Assembly: GCA_026874595.1 (NCBI GenBank)
Contig: CM049306.1
Coordinates: 85,340,142-85,404,141, forward strand
Source of the DNA: Sipunculus nudus
Taxonomy: Eukaryota; Annelida; Sipuncula; Golfingiida; Sipunculidae
Direction: 5' to 3'
Length of the DNA stretch: 64,000 nt
The notes under the pieces were generated by a model. The model saw only the letters and a list, made by a program, of their open reading frames with translations. It did no database searches and was not told the origin of the DNA. Shown piece by piece: positions 37,301 to 48,402 of the stretch. Every line of letters starts with the position of its first letter. The first letter of the stretch is position 1. The position numbers and the translations under genes are program-made.

Positions 37301-38212
37301 TCTGCAGAAAAATCATGATATTCAGTGGGTTTCAAACCAAGTGCAACAGGACCGAAGTCCAATCAGTTGAATGGCTAAGAATATTCCGATGTGAAACTAG
37401 TCAAGACATTTTTGCAGGCATTTTTGTTTTCAAAATAAGGAGAGATTTCTTTGTAGTTGTAGTTGCAGAAATAAACAAATGGCAGGTTGTCCAGCTTATA
37501 ATCCATGCCCACAGATATTTCTTTAACACAGACTCTAAATTTTGGACTTTCCTGTGATGTCAGTGCTGTCTGGTTATAGCAAAGCACAGAAAAAGGTCAT
37601 AAAAAGGGTGAATTTTGACATTTAACCAGACAGTTGTCATTCTGGACCAGGTGTTAGGAGTCTGTGTTATGTATTATTGTAAACACAGCATGTTATGTAT
37701 TAATTATGGTAAACAGCTTTAGGGGAGTGGCTGTCTCCCCATGAGTAAAGGTACTGAAGTCCCGTAATGATCCAGTAGGATTCCCAATACCATTTCCGTA
37801 TCTCCCCTTCACAGTTCATTGATGGGGTCAGTCAGTCAAGAGGTTAGTCAATACAAATCTTGATATAGAGACGGAGTGTGGGTGGCTGGAGTACATACAT
37901 TTTTTTCCATGTTTCATCATGGTATACTTCAGTACTGTTTAGGCATATTATCAGAATTATCATTGCAAGTGGTTCCGGAAGAGGTCCCCTTCATACTTGG
38001 TAATTATTGGCCAAACCTATTTTTTTTGTCTGCTAAGCAGGGTTGTCTGCATTCAAATTATTATGTAAATTGCATGTATATCTAGTGTACATGGTTTCAT
38101 GCTTTATTAATATGACAGGTGAATGTTTGAGCATTTCAGTTTTAAATGGTCTGCATGAGGATATATTATTCTAATTATTGTAGAAATTGGAAGTTATAGC
38201 TTATGTAATTTC
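34311..38212. other. AT-rich non-coding stretch
   Basis: No gene is supported. Two weak exon-like patches (35657-35890 and about 36363-36407) are discussed under rejected items. The 118-codon frame at 37201-37557 lacks family motifs and splice support. Confidence 0.4.
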
Positions 38213-38690
38213 AGGGCAGAAAATTAACTTTTTTATTCACCTGAAATGGGGGTTCAGCACCCAAAAAAAATCAGCCAGACCCCACAGAATTCCACCTGAT
38301 CCTGCATGGTTGTTTGTTCCAAGTTGTTAATCTACTTTTCTCAGGCTAAAAACAAAACAATTGGCCCAGAGGAGTTGGAGTGTGCTATGACACTGTATGC
38401 AAATGACTTTTTGTCATCATAGGTTACCAGTGTAATTTCAATATATGAAAATATTCTATTTACGGTGCAAGTGATCTAATGGGAGGCTAACTCTCGTTTA
38501 GGCGTCAAATGGATAAAGTTACAACTGTCAACAGACCTCCAGTGGCAAACGGTCACTTGTCTTTTAATCAGAGTAACATGAATTGTCAAAAAAAAAGCCG
38601 GAAGGGGGGTCTGGTGCCTGGATGACATTTACCGGACCCCTGAGAAAACTACCTGCCATTTCTGGGGGTCAGGCATTAATTTTTTGCCCT
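38213..38690. mobile_element. 478-bp TIR element (MITE-like)
   Basis: AGGGCAGAAAATTAA (38213-38227) pairs with TTAATTTTTTGCCCT (38676-38690), a 15-bp inverted repeat with one mismatch. Inside each end are further mirrored blocks (GAAATGGGGGTTCAG against CTGGGGGTCAGG-type sequence). I could not find a convincing target duplication, so the exact termini and superfamily remain open. Confidence 0.6.
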
Positions 38691-39039
38691 TAATTAACAA
38701 ATTCTAAAATGAAAATGGTGGATTAAAATGAAGATGTATGCATAGTTCCATAGTGCCTTTTTACAGAAATGGAATATGATAATAAAAAGTCATTCATTGC
38801 AGACAGAAAAATTAAACACCAACTAAAAACTTAGATACAAAAATAAAATGTCTTTTAATAATAATATCTTTCAAAATAATCTTTTAAACAAGAAATCATA
38901 AAAAGTATCTTTGGTTTAAAAAGTAATTATAAGTGATCAACACCGTATTATCTGTCATGCCAAAATAGCCTGCCCTGCTAAAATGTATGTTAAAACATCC
39001 ATGGACCTATGGATCATCAACCATCAACATAATTTTAAT
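38691..39039. other. AT-rich non-coding stretch
   Basis: I see nothing supported. The boundary with the GC-rich island that follows is abrupt. Confidence 0.5.
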
Positions 39040-39485
39040 AAAGCCCCAGTCCCTTATAAACACGGATGAACACGGAAGTCCCGGAAAGTGCTGTCTCCCA
39101 CCAGATCAAAGTCTGGGATGATCAGTGCTCATTTTGGGGTTTTTGAGCGTTGTTGGTCGTCCAGCGAAACGGTAGCTACACAGACGAACCTGGGCAAACA
39201 CGGATGACCAAGGACCAGACAGACACAGCAGAGCAACAGACTAATATGGACTCACACGGACATTCAAGGCAGAGCTACGGCTGTCCCCAGACCCTACATG
39301 GCGGCTACACGGACCACCTTGGATGTCGCCATCTCCCTGGACTTCCCAAAACTGCCGTGTTGGCCTCCCAGAGCCCAAAGGACCTTCAGGGACGTTACAG
39401 GACCAACAGGGATTGCCATGGACCATCATGGCAGCTACACAGTGCACACACCGGATCGTGCTGGATGTGATCTGTGTTAATTCGG
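39040..39485. other. GC-rich island of unknown origin
   Basis: A sharply bounded block clearly richer in G+C than both flanks. It contains short degenerate repeats such as CATGGCGGCTACACGGACC (39298) and CATGGCAGCTACACAGTGC (39427), and GGTAGCTACACAGACG (39170). Several overlapping frames of 60-106 codons cover it on both strands in different phases, which is what repeat-rich GC sequence produces by chance; none has a domain I recognise. An AATAAA follows at about 39530. It could be a retroelement LTR or another repeat fragment. Confidence 0.5.
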
Positions 39486-39489
39486 CACC

Positions 39490-42400
39490 TATATGGGACT
39501 GGGGCTTAAATTAAGTATCTGAGAACTGAATAAATGAAGTTAAATTGCTGAAGAATTGATAAAGAGATTGCAAACAGGTCACATTCAGCTGAATGCCTAT
39601 ATATGCATCCTGTCCATGTACAAGGATGTTTTTCAGGATGGAGTGAAATCAAAGACACTTTTAATACTTGAACAAACATAAACTTTACACTTTGACCAGA
39701 CACATAATCATGTTTTAAGCTTCTATTAAGCATATTGCTCACTTAAGAGGGCAAACTATCTGTTTCATCAAGAGTATAATATATCTGATTGGGTGAATTG
39801 GATATCTTCCTTCCATTTGTGCATTTCTGTCTTCTGTTTGGATGTAATTGCTGATTGGCCATTGCTGATTGTCTACATTAGTGGCCATTCATGATCTGCC
39901 AGAATGTATGCTTAAGCTGAAGATCCAACTCGTGACTTTCAAGCCTTAAGGAACACAAGTTATGCATTTACATCCCTGCTGTATGTTCCTTTTAATGCTA
40001 ATTGGCCCTGTTTCTGACATGTTTTGCTTAAACAGTTGACAGTGACATTTTAAACAATTCTGCATGCTTCTGCATGCTGGACTAAAAATGAAGTTGCTAC
40101 ATTATATGTAGGCATATTGTATGCATGGCTTATTTCCATGCAGTCATTAATGAGGATTAAATAAACAAATGGTCTTACTCAGGTTTAACCTTCATGTAAC
40201 TCCAACAAATGAGTGTTCATATTATGCTCTTATATAAAGACCTTGGAAGACTTTTTTCTTCGCACAGTGTGGAGTTACCAGATGTTTTTGATTTAGGTGT
40301 CAAAGTGTTTTAAGGAAATACAAGCAGTCACCCTTCTTATTAGCCTTGTTGACTCCAATCAGATATTCAGCTGTGGCCCAGGGCTTCACTGTTATTGTTG
40401 GGGGTAACAAGAGTAATGTCTTTTGTGTTTATTTAGTGTTGGGTAAGACCTCCCCTGAATTGAATGTTGTAGAGTACATGTCAAGTTTAATAAAAGAAAC
40501 AGCCACTCACATGGGAGTATGAAAATAAATAATGTCAGACATAAATTGCTTATGATAATATAAGTAATCCTGTGAGCTGAAACTGTAAGTTATACTACTG
40601 GTGTATTTATAATAGTGCTTGATTCAATATACAACTCAGTGACATAACATAGTCAGCTGGAAGAATGTAGTTTCTGTGCTGGTTTCTAATTTTTTACTGT
40701 CTTTTCCTTATAAGGCACACTTTTGTCTCTGCCTCCATATGTCTAAACTGTCTTCATGTTTTTAATTTTGATTACATCATCTGCCTTATGCAGTTTGGTC
40801 CTTTATGCTAGATTTATAAAACTCTTCTCACCTTAACTATAATTATGAATTATCTCACGGAAAGGGGCCAAGTTTAGAAACACATTTGAATCTTTCAGTC
40901 ACAAACACAGATAGGGCCTAAGGTTTTTCCCAAAAAAGAGAGGCACCTGTACTGGGGGATGTCCACAAGGAGAGGTTTAAGTATTTTCTATCTGTATGGT
41001 ATTTTTTGGTACCAGTAAATGAATTTTCTTCTGAATAGCTCTCTAGAGTATCATTATGTAGTCTATATTGCAGATGGGAATGCAGAACCTGTACATTTGG
41101 AAACAATTTATACAATTCATGTGTTAATTGTGTGCACACTGTTGGGCATAGGTTTTGTGAAAGTGGCTCTTAAAGCACACTACTACTCAAAAAAAAATTA
41201 ACCTTTTATCTAATATGTATATTTAAAATGAAACTTTTGAGGGTAAAGGTAGTTTATAATATCCTTGCTAAAGTTTAGTTAACAAACCAATAGTACTTAT
41301 TTTGTTGGTGGTAAATTTTATACGGGTCCTTGTATTGCATCCAATAATATAAAAAAATATGTATTTGTTTAAGATAAAATATAGAAATGCATGTATATAT
41401 CTGTCTAGTCTTTCATTAACTCTAGTCTGTGAGAGATGAAATAAAGTTTCTTCTGTGTATGGAAGTCCTATGACTCAATGAACTGTCACAGAATAACAAG
41501 ATATCTGAGGCTGCTTGTGTCTTCCAAGGACAAATAATTGATAATTTGGGATTTAATATATTTTATATTAAGTTAAACAATTGTCTGTTAAATGTTCTAA
41601 CCATGTCAGTACAGGAAATCAAGCTAATAAAGTTATTAATCAATTAGGAATTAACATGTTGGTGGCTCATGTTTAGCCAACCGGACAGGATGGACAACTT
41701 TCCCCAGACTGTATTGCTTATAGTATAAACATAAATTGTCTCTGTTTCTGGAGATGGTTTTAGCTTATTTCCATATATGTGGTTCTGTCGGTCTACCTGC
41801 AAGCTTTACAAAGGAATAATAATATTTGTATTGTATTTAATATAGGTATTATAATGTTAAGGGCATTGTGCTTTTTGATCAAAACAAATAAATTATGGAA
41901 AAATTTTCCCTTTTCATTTCTTTGTACAACTAACATGTATTATATGATTGCATTTTTAAATGGTGAATTTGTTAAACCTGAAGCAAAGGTTTGATATATT
42001 ATGTAGGTACTAGTATCAGACCAAAGAATGATACTGCTGTAATTTTTATTATAAAGAACTGATCTTCGCATTTTGTAGAGAATTTCCTGAAGGTCAAGTT
42101 CAGTTTGAAAAAAGAAAAGAAAATAAAAGTACTCCTGGCATATATGGTTTATAATGAGACCTTGAAAAATTATATATAAGTAATTGCTATTAAGTTTAAA
42201 CTCTCTTGGCTCAATGTAACTAATAATTTTTAATTTATCAGTAATTATATCAGTCTTTTAAAACAGTTTTAATTGGCATAACAATTTCAATAAATTAAGT
42301 AAAATATTCAATAAATGTTACAAAATGCTACATTAATCAACTGTTTTTACAGCATGAATATATAATCTGCCAAGTTTTTATGAGCAACATATGGATTCAA

Positions 42401-43386
42401 TATTGAAACTTCTATACCCATAAAAATACTTCATAGACCACACACATGCTCAAATGCATGAATATTCATAAATTCTGACAGGTGAAGGATAATGTGTATT
42501 TCATAGGTTACAATAGCAGCCAAGTGCTGTAACATTATGTTATGTATACAGGTGATTATGTCACTTGCTGGCACCAGATGTCAATTTGCACATGAAAACA
42601 TCCAAATTCCCCACATAACAGTGGAACACATATTGTTACCCAGTGCCAGCTCCATAACAATAACAACACTCATTGAAACCAGTTGTATCATATTTACCAT
42701 TGAGTGTCTGGGATATATGATGTTATTTCTATATTTGTAACCCAATATGAGTGGTATATCATACCATCTCTAATTTTCAATGTTTCAACTTGTTTTAATG
42801 TGACATCAGTTTTGCCTTTCAAATGCAAGAGAGACTGCCGAGAATGTTTTGTGGCATTGAAAACTGAACATCTTGATAAGGAAAAAAAAGTTTTCCACAA
42901 ATTTGACAATGCTTTAAAGCTTAAAAGTATCATGTCTTATCTATTAAACTTGACCACCAGGTAGATTTCTATGTATTCTAATGGATGTGAAAAAAGACTA
43001 AACATGTTTTTTTACTCAGCATGCTGGTGAATTTCCCTTAATGTGTATTAAATTTTTGTCTCCTGACATGTATGCAATCTGCCATGGCTTCTTGGATTGT
43101 TTGCTCCATTAAGTGCTCAATTAACAAGAAATGTTTGTTTACCATAGAGACTGGATTTACACATCAATTGGTTTAATCGGTCGCATATTTCTTTTATGTA
43201 AATTCCTCACTCAGAGCCTGGTATTAAGATTAAATGTATAAACAATAATGTTCTTGTGATAGTGATATTAGTCGTTGCAGTGCAGTTTTTAGGATGACTA
43301 TCATCACAACTCAGAGAAGGCCTTGTGTTACTGGAATACCGTAAGTTAATTGTGTTGATGTGTGAAACTTGCCTAGGGCTTGTATG
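39490..43386. other. AT-rich non-coding stretch
   Basis: No gene, RNA or repeat family is recognised. Confidence 0.5.
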
Positions 43387-43538
43387 TATATGTCACAGGC
43401 GAAATTAGAATCCAGGCGGATTTAAAATCCGCCTAGGCGAGATTGAAATTTTAATCTTGCCTAGGCGAAATCAAAATTTCAATCTTACCTAGGCGGATTT
43501 TAAATCTGCCTGGATTCTAATTTCGCCTGTGACATATA
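43387..43538. repeat. 152-bp nested near-perfect palindrome
   Basis: Each 76-nt arm matches the reverse complement of the other at 70 positions by my alignment, with the dyad axis between 43462 and 43463 inside GCCTAGGC and no spacer. Sub-palindromes lie within it: GGCGGATTTAAAATCCGCC at 43415-43433, its mirror on the right, and units of about 32 nt bounded by CCTAGGCG motifs on each side of the axis. The outer arms read GTCACAGGCGAAATTAGAAT with TATAT flanks. It could be a foldback or MITE-type element, or a structured RNA or extrusion-prone site. Confidence 0.92.
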
Positions 43539-44265
43539 TATATGTTTACAGACACATTTGTGTGTGTAGCTGAATGTTTCTGATTTCGCTTTTGAGAAAT
43601 TATTCTGTCAGGATATTTTAATAGAACTTTTTATGTCAAAAATGACATCTGCATGATTTAAGTAAGGAGTTACATGAAACAGAAAAGAACTTTCTTGATG
43701 CTAGCGCTGTCCACACTTTAATTAACCCAAGTCTCTAGCAAGCATGCTGAAATGAAACCCTATCCCAAGAGTATTATTTCAGGGAATTGTCTTACAACTG
43801 GCTTATGACCTGTGAATAACATGACAACTGGGTTGTTACATTGCACATTTTGTAGATAATATTATGTTTATGTCTACAGTCACTTCCATGTCTGCCCTTT
43901 CACATTAAAAAACACTAGGCATATTGCAGTATTATTGATTTTACAGTAGATGGTGATGGGATCATGAAATTGCAACTTGCTTCATCACTGGCTTTACCAT
44001 TACAGATGCTGAATCCTGCTTGTTGCATCATATAAAAAGTAAACAAATTTTTGTCCTAAGATTCCCACTTTGAAAATGTGCTTTATGGGGCCAAACAGAA
44101 ATTGCTTTTGTTTGGCTTTAACTGTAACCATATTAATCATTGGAATTTCACTGTAAAAACATTGCTATTCTGTTCCTCAGATATTGTTAATTACCAGTAT
44201 TTAATCTTTGATCTGATATATACTGATTGAACCATCGTTCTCATGTTCAGATCAGGTAATATAAT
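43539..44265. other. AT-rich non-coding stretch
   Basis: I see nothing supported here. Confidence 0.5.
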
Positions 44266-44632
44266 CCCCTGGGCAATTCCATGAAAATAGGGACATGATG
44301 AGCAAAAAATTAATTTGTGTTTTGCATCCAGCAAAGGGCTTTAATCTGACCATAAGACCCCTACCTTTATGAAACTAAATAAATTTATGGTTGAAACATA
44401 CTCTGTCTGCAAGAATTTTGCACCCGTAAAAATGGCTAAATTTAACAATGAAACTTGCACAAAAACAGGAAATAATGAACTCCTTTATTTTCTAGAAACT
44501 AAATGGGTATTACTCTTCATACCATTCACTTTGTAATCACTAGAGAATGAATTTTAGGCAGAAAGAAGCTTCAGCCCAACTGTTGAAGTGACTGGTCAGA
44601 AAGTCAGGGGTGACTTTGATCTTCATGGGTCA

Positions 44633-44859
44633 TGTAACGTCCGTCACATTAATGTCAAACTATTTTTATTGTAGAAAAATTAGATGGAATTCTGAAATTA
44701 CCTTTTTAATTCTCTTAGGTCTTGTCAAGCCAAGGTGAATAATATTAAGAGTCTGCTGGAAAGTATGACAAGTTTGATACAGCAGGCGATAAAAAACTGT
44801 AATGTCCGTCACATGTAACGTCCGTCACGGGAAAATTGGGGTCTTGTAACATCCGTCAC
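44633..44859 (+). repeat. left cluster of the TGTAACGTCCGTCAC motif, four copies
   Basis: Copies at 44633-44647 (exact), 44798-44812 (TGTAATGTCCGTCAC), 44814-44828 (exact) and 44845-44859 (TGTAACATCCGTCAC). The variants differ by C-to-T or G-to-A at the first CpG, as expected from methylation decay. Confidence 0.93.
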
Positions 44860-45068
44860 GCACCCAAAGAATCGAGAAATCATCAGCTGTTTTATCCTCT
44901 TTCAATTTTCTAGAACAAAGGATAGTTTCTTAAATCAAATATAGATGGAGCTGCAGCATGGCAAAATTTACCCACAATGCACCGGTACTTCCTGTCATTT
45001 CCAAGGTCAAGAAGACAACTTTTTATATTTCTTGATATTTAGTGAAACAGCCACATTCTCAGTAAGGT

Positions 45069-46018
45069 TACCCTCCCGAGGCAGCAGAAATCTTGTGCTT
45101 CTAAAGAAGCTACTGATTTTCCTGCTGTTGGGTGTCCCTGTTTATGATACACTTAAACACCAGGAGGTGTTTCCTTGTATTGCAGCCAACCAAATGCCAG
45201 TTATCAAACACTCGAAAGGCATCATGGCTCTGCCAATAGCTGCACTTCAAGTGCGCTTAAGTGCACTCAAGTGGTTACTCTTAGTAAAATTAGTCGAATT
45301 TTAATTGCTCCCTCTGCTTTGTTGCATCATCGACTGGTCAATTATGACATTAAGATTATGTTAGTGTAGCCATGTATCCATTTGCCAGCAAAACCGAAAC
45401 CAGCCAGCGAGGTGTGCACAGAGCCAATGTTGTAAAATTTTGTTTGAATTACAGCTCACCGGCCGGCATCCTATGTGCACATTCAAGGACCAGTGAAAAC
45501 CACGTGTCGGGCCATTCTGTCTGACCCTGTGCCACATACAGACTGTGGCCTGCTCAAACGGTTGCTGGGGCGATGAGCTGTCACTCAAGACAAATGTAAC
45601 AACAGTTGCTTCGTGTATACCTCAATTGGCTGGTAAACCGTCTTTGCTGGCAAAACCACCTTATAATTATGTAGATACCTTGTCGCATCAGTTGCGTGTC
45701 GCATATCGGGCATCCCAACTGTTTACACGCAGTGAAGAGGACCACAACTATTTATTGAAAAAGTTTGTGGTATAGCTCATACACAATGACCTCTTCAACC
45801 CCTAAAAAATTGCCAACAGCATTTATATTTGCTATTTATTAATCATGTGACCATATCAGCCAACCATAGAGGTTGTGTCTTCCAGCACAGGGTCTCATCT
45901 GATTGGACCAAAATACAGTGCTCCCCTCTAGTGTAGCGATTCAGGATACGTGGTCAAACAAACAGCGCTTACGATATAGGTAGCAGGCCTATAGGTAAAG
46001 CGCTGTGTAAAGAGCATA
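45069..46018 (+). mobile_element. 950-bp non-autonomous TIR element, 9-bp target duplication
   Basis: CAGTAAGGT directly flanks both sides (45060-45068 and 46019-46027), a perfect 9-bp target duplication. The element begins TACCCTC and ends GAGCATA, degenerate versions of the TACGCTCT ends of the 8094-8562 copy. Shared blocks run in the opposite orientation to that copy. This copy has about 480 bp extra, so either the 8-kb copy is an internal deletion or this one has gained sequence. The frames at 44945-45304 and 45545-45775 cover it but are not shared as open frames with the other copy, so I do not call them genes. Confidence 0.78.
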
Positions 46019-46120
46019 CAGTAAGGTATGTATCCAGTTACTTCTGCTGAATACATAAGTGAATAAATATAGAATAGCACATGATTATAAGATACCAGGT
46101 ATGTCACAATAAAGGATTCT

Positions 46121-46265
46121 AGCTCAGCTGACAGAAAATCAACTGAGCTGTAGTGATTGGTCTTTGTCCGTCATCCTTCGTCATGCCGTCTGGCTGTTAG
46201 CAGGGCACAAATCATTACGGCTGGACCTGGAAACTCCTTGGAAACCTGAAATTAGGTCCTACAAG
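46121..46265 (+). repeat. 'AGCTCAGCTGAC' repeat, diverged copy
   Basis: TAGCTCAGCTGACAGAAAATC followed by AACTGAGCTGTAGTGATTGG, then TCTTTGTCCGTCATCC, TTCGTCATGCCGTC and TGGACCTGGAAA. It matches the head and microsatellite part of the family in the same orientation as the other copies. Confidence 0.65.
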
Positions 46266-46530
46266 CTCCCCCCTCCCCTCCCAATAATTAAAAATTTGAT
46301 ACAAAAGCTACAGTATCTGAATAAGTAATGCACTGAAGGCTCTATTTTTGAGACCTTCAATAGAAGCAGTCATCTTTTTACTGGACACAAATAGTCACTG
46401 TTGGATCTAGAATATTTTAACTTGACATCCAGGAGTTCCAGGAGTTACCCCCCCCCCCCCCCCCCCCAAAGTATATTTAAAAAATTGATACAAAAGCTCC
46501 AGTGTCTGAATAACTAATGCATTGATTGCC
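46229..46530. repeat. two-unit tandem repeat, about 189-bp period, with expanded poly(C)
   Basis: Both units carry 'TTGATACAAAAGCT(A/C)CAGT(A/G)TCTGAATAA(G/C)TAATGCA(C/T)TGA', offset by 189 bases. At the equivalent position upstream of that block, unit 1 has an interrupted C-rich run (CTCCCCCCTCCCCTCCC, about 46266-46282), while unit 2 has an uninterrupted C20 at 46448-46467. Confidence 0.8.
46448..46467. repeat. poly(C) tract, C20
   Basis: The longest homopolymer in the window, bounded by GAGTTA and AAAGTA. It corresponds to an interrupted C-rich run in the neighbouring tandem unit. Confidence 0.95.
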
Positions 46531-46580
46531 ATGATTCTTGACATACACATTGATCATGATTCTTGACATACACATTGATC
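46531..46580. repeat. perfect 25-bp tandem duplication
   Basis: ATGATTCTTGACATACACAT plus TGATC is repeated once without change (46531-46555, 46556-46580). Confidence 0.95.
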
Positions 46581-47751
46581 ATCAAGTGTTTCATCAGTTT
46601 CTGGCATGATTCATTGCATGACCTTATTTGGATAAATTACAGGCTTCTGTACAGTATCCTTATAAAAAATCAGTATAAAACACATAAATGCATCTAGTGT
46701 CACATTATAGCCAATACCAACTTGGCAACCAGCTGAGTGTCATGACCCATGTTACTTGTGTGAAAATGAGGCATTTGACAGAAGCACTTGGCCAAGTCAG
46801 AGCTCGGCTGTATCATTGAGCCACATTTGCGTATGCAGAAGCAAACAAGGTTATGAAAAATAGCATAATTAAAAGTTTCATATTTCATGAGGTGCTTACA
46901 ACTCATGACTATAGTTAAAATAAAGATTATTTACTGTACATGTATTGCACAATTATTTAAGATTCTGATGCATCAAATGGTAGTGTTCAGTGGTGTTTAT
47001 GGTTGGTATGCAGCCTGTGTGAAAATAAAGATGCAACCCCATCCACCTCCCAGTAGTAAAGTTCATTTATAGAAAATATATATACCAGACCTTACAAATT
47101 AACTGAAACCTTTTTTCCAACTTCTATGATTCTACGCAGTAATACTCTTATAAATAGATATAAATAAATAGATCTGAATGTGGCCCAATGCTCCCTTGTT
47201 TTAATGGTGGGACAGCAGTGTTTATGAATGATAATTTGAAGGGGGGGGGGGGTTTGTTTAACTAAAACTTGTTACTTTTATAGCATTCTGGTTCTGATTT
47301 CACTTTATCATTTGCTCCTTTACAGTATGCCATTCATATATTTTATGTTTTACGGTAATATGACATCCAGGGAATGCTGCATTGACAACACTGAAATATA
47401 TCATTATTGTGTCATATCTCAAAAACTATAAATGATATTATAATTTTCATTACTGCATCTGAAAACTAGAAAATATGGCCTTATTCCGGTGGAGATTTGG
47501 CCATATTCTGACATAATCATGTTGACCTAATTTTGGGTAAAACTTATCGAACTTGGAAATATTCAAATATTTCTATGTCTGGTACAGGCCTTAGTTTCTT
47601 ATTTTCTTCATAATTTTTTTATAAATGGTCGCATCCTCATAAACAGTTGCTCATTTTAGTCTCCTGTTCATTGTACATAATATAAAAAATAATCTGACCT
47701 TCACCTGTTTCTCTTTCAACTTCTGGCAAGTGCTCGACCTATGGTCATCTA
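46581..47751. other. AT-rich non-coding stretch
   Basis: It contains a G12 tract at 47241-47252. No gene or repeat family is recognised; it lies inside the candidate 4.5-kb element. Confidence 0.45.
47241..47252. repeat. poly(G) tract, G12
   Basis: An uninterrupted G run bounded by TTTGAA and TTTGTT. Confidence 0.95.
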
Positions 47752-48351
47752 GTTCCTTATTGTCTTTGACTGTGTAATAGGCTTCTAAGTTGGTTATGAA
47801 TCAACAGCATATCCAAATTTGGGAATTTCTTTGATATTAAGTGTTTTTTACTGTATTAAATGGTGAACCTGTGAATTACGCAGGATTTTGCAGTATCAAG
47901 TAATGTTATGGGATGCCAAGTTTGCATCTTCATCACAAACTTATCAAAATGATATAAAATATATATATTGCAAAGACTGAATAATCTGCAGTCATCAACA
48001 AGTGTGCTTAAACATGAACTAGGTTGAAGATGTCTTTCCCTTACTGTCCTTGTGTAATATGCTTCAAAGCAGATTTGATTCATCAGGACATTCAAATTTG
48101 GGATTTTCTTAGATATTAAGTGTTTTTTACTGCATTAAATTGTGAACCTGTGAATTACAAGGGATTTTTCCATGTCTAGTAAAGTTTCGGATGCCATATT
48201 GTCATCTTCATCACAAACCTTCTAAATGCAGTCTTTGCAATATATATTTTATATATCATTTTGAAAGGTTTGTGATGAAGATGCCAACTTGGCATCCAAA
48301 ACATTAATTACTAGACAAGGCAAAGTCATCAACAAGTATGCTTAAACCTTT
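47752..48351. repeat. two-unit tandem repeat with an inverted core and long hairpin
   Basis: Units of about 285 bp begin near 47757 and 48041 and share TTA(T/C)TGTC, 'GATATTAAGTGTTTTTTACTG', 'GTGAACCTGTGAATTAC', 'ATCTTCATCACAAAC' and 'GTCATCAACAAGT.TGCTTAAAC'. In unit 1 the core at 47946-47978 runs AAAATGATATAAAATAT onward to CAAAGACT. In unit 2 the same 33 bases appear reverse-complemented at 48230-48262. Unit 2 also gains a second, inverted copy of its flank, so 48189-48223 and 48263-48297 form arms of about 34 bp around the inverted core. Confidence 0.85.
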
Positions 48352-48402
48352 TTTTCAGAATACAGTTTTGATAGAAGTATCACTTGCATCCTTTGGACAA
48401 AA

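Noticed and set aside
37201-37557. 118-codon plus-strand frame rich in F, I and C
   Set aside because: A typical product of AT-rich DNA; no motif, and an overlapping minus-strand frame looks equally coding.
39150-39480. Overlapping frames of 60-106 codons on both strands
   Set aside because: Several phases are open at once because the block is GC-rich and repetitive; no family is recognised.
44945-45304. 119-codon frame over the left part of the 950-bp TIR element
   Set aside because: The same region in the 8-kb copy is open in a different frame, so neither frame is conserved. Treated as element DNA.
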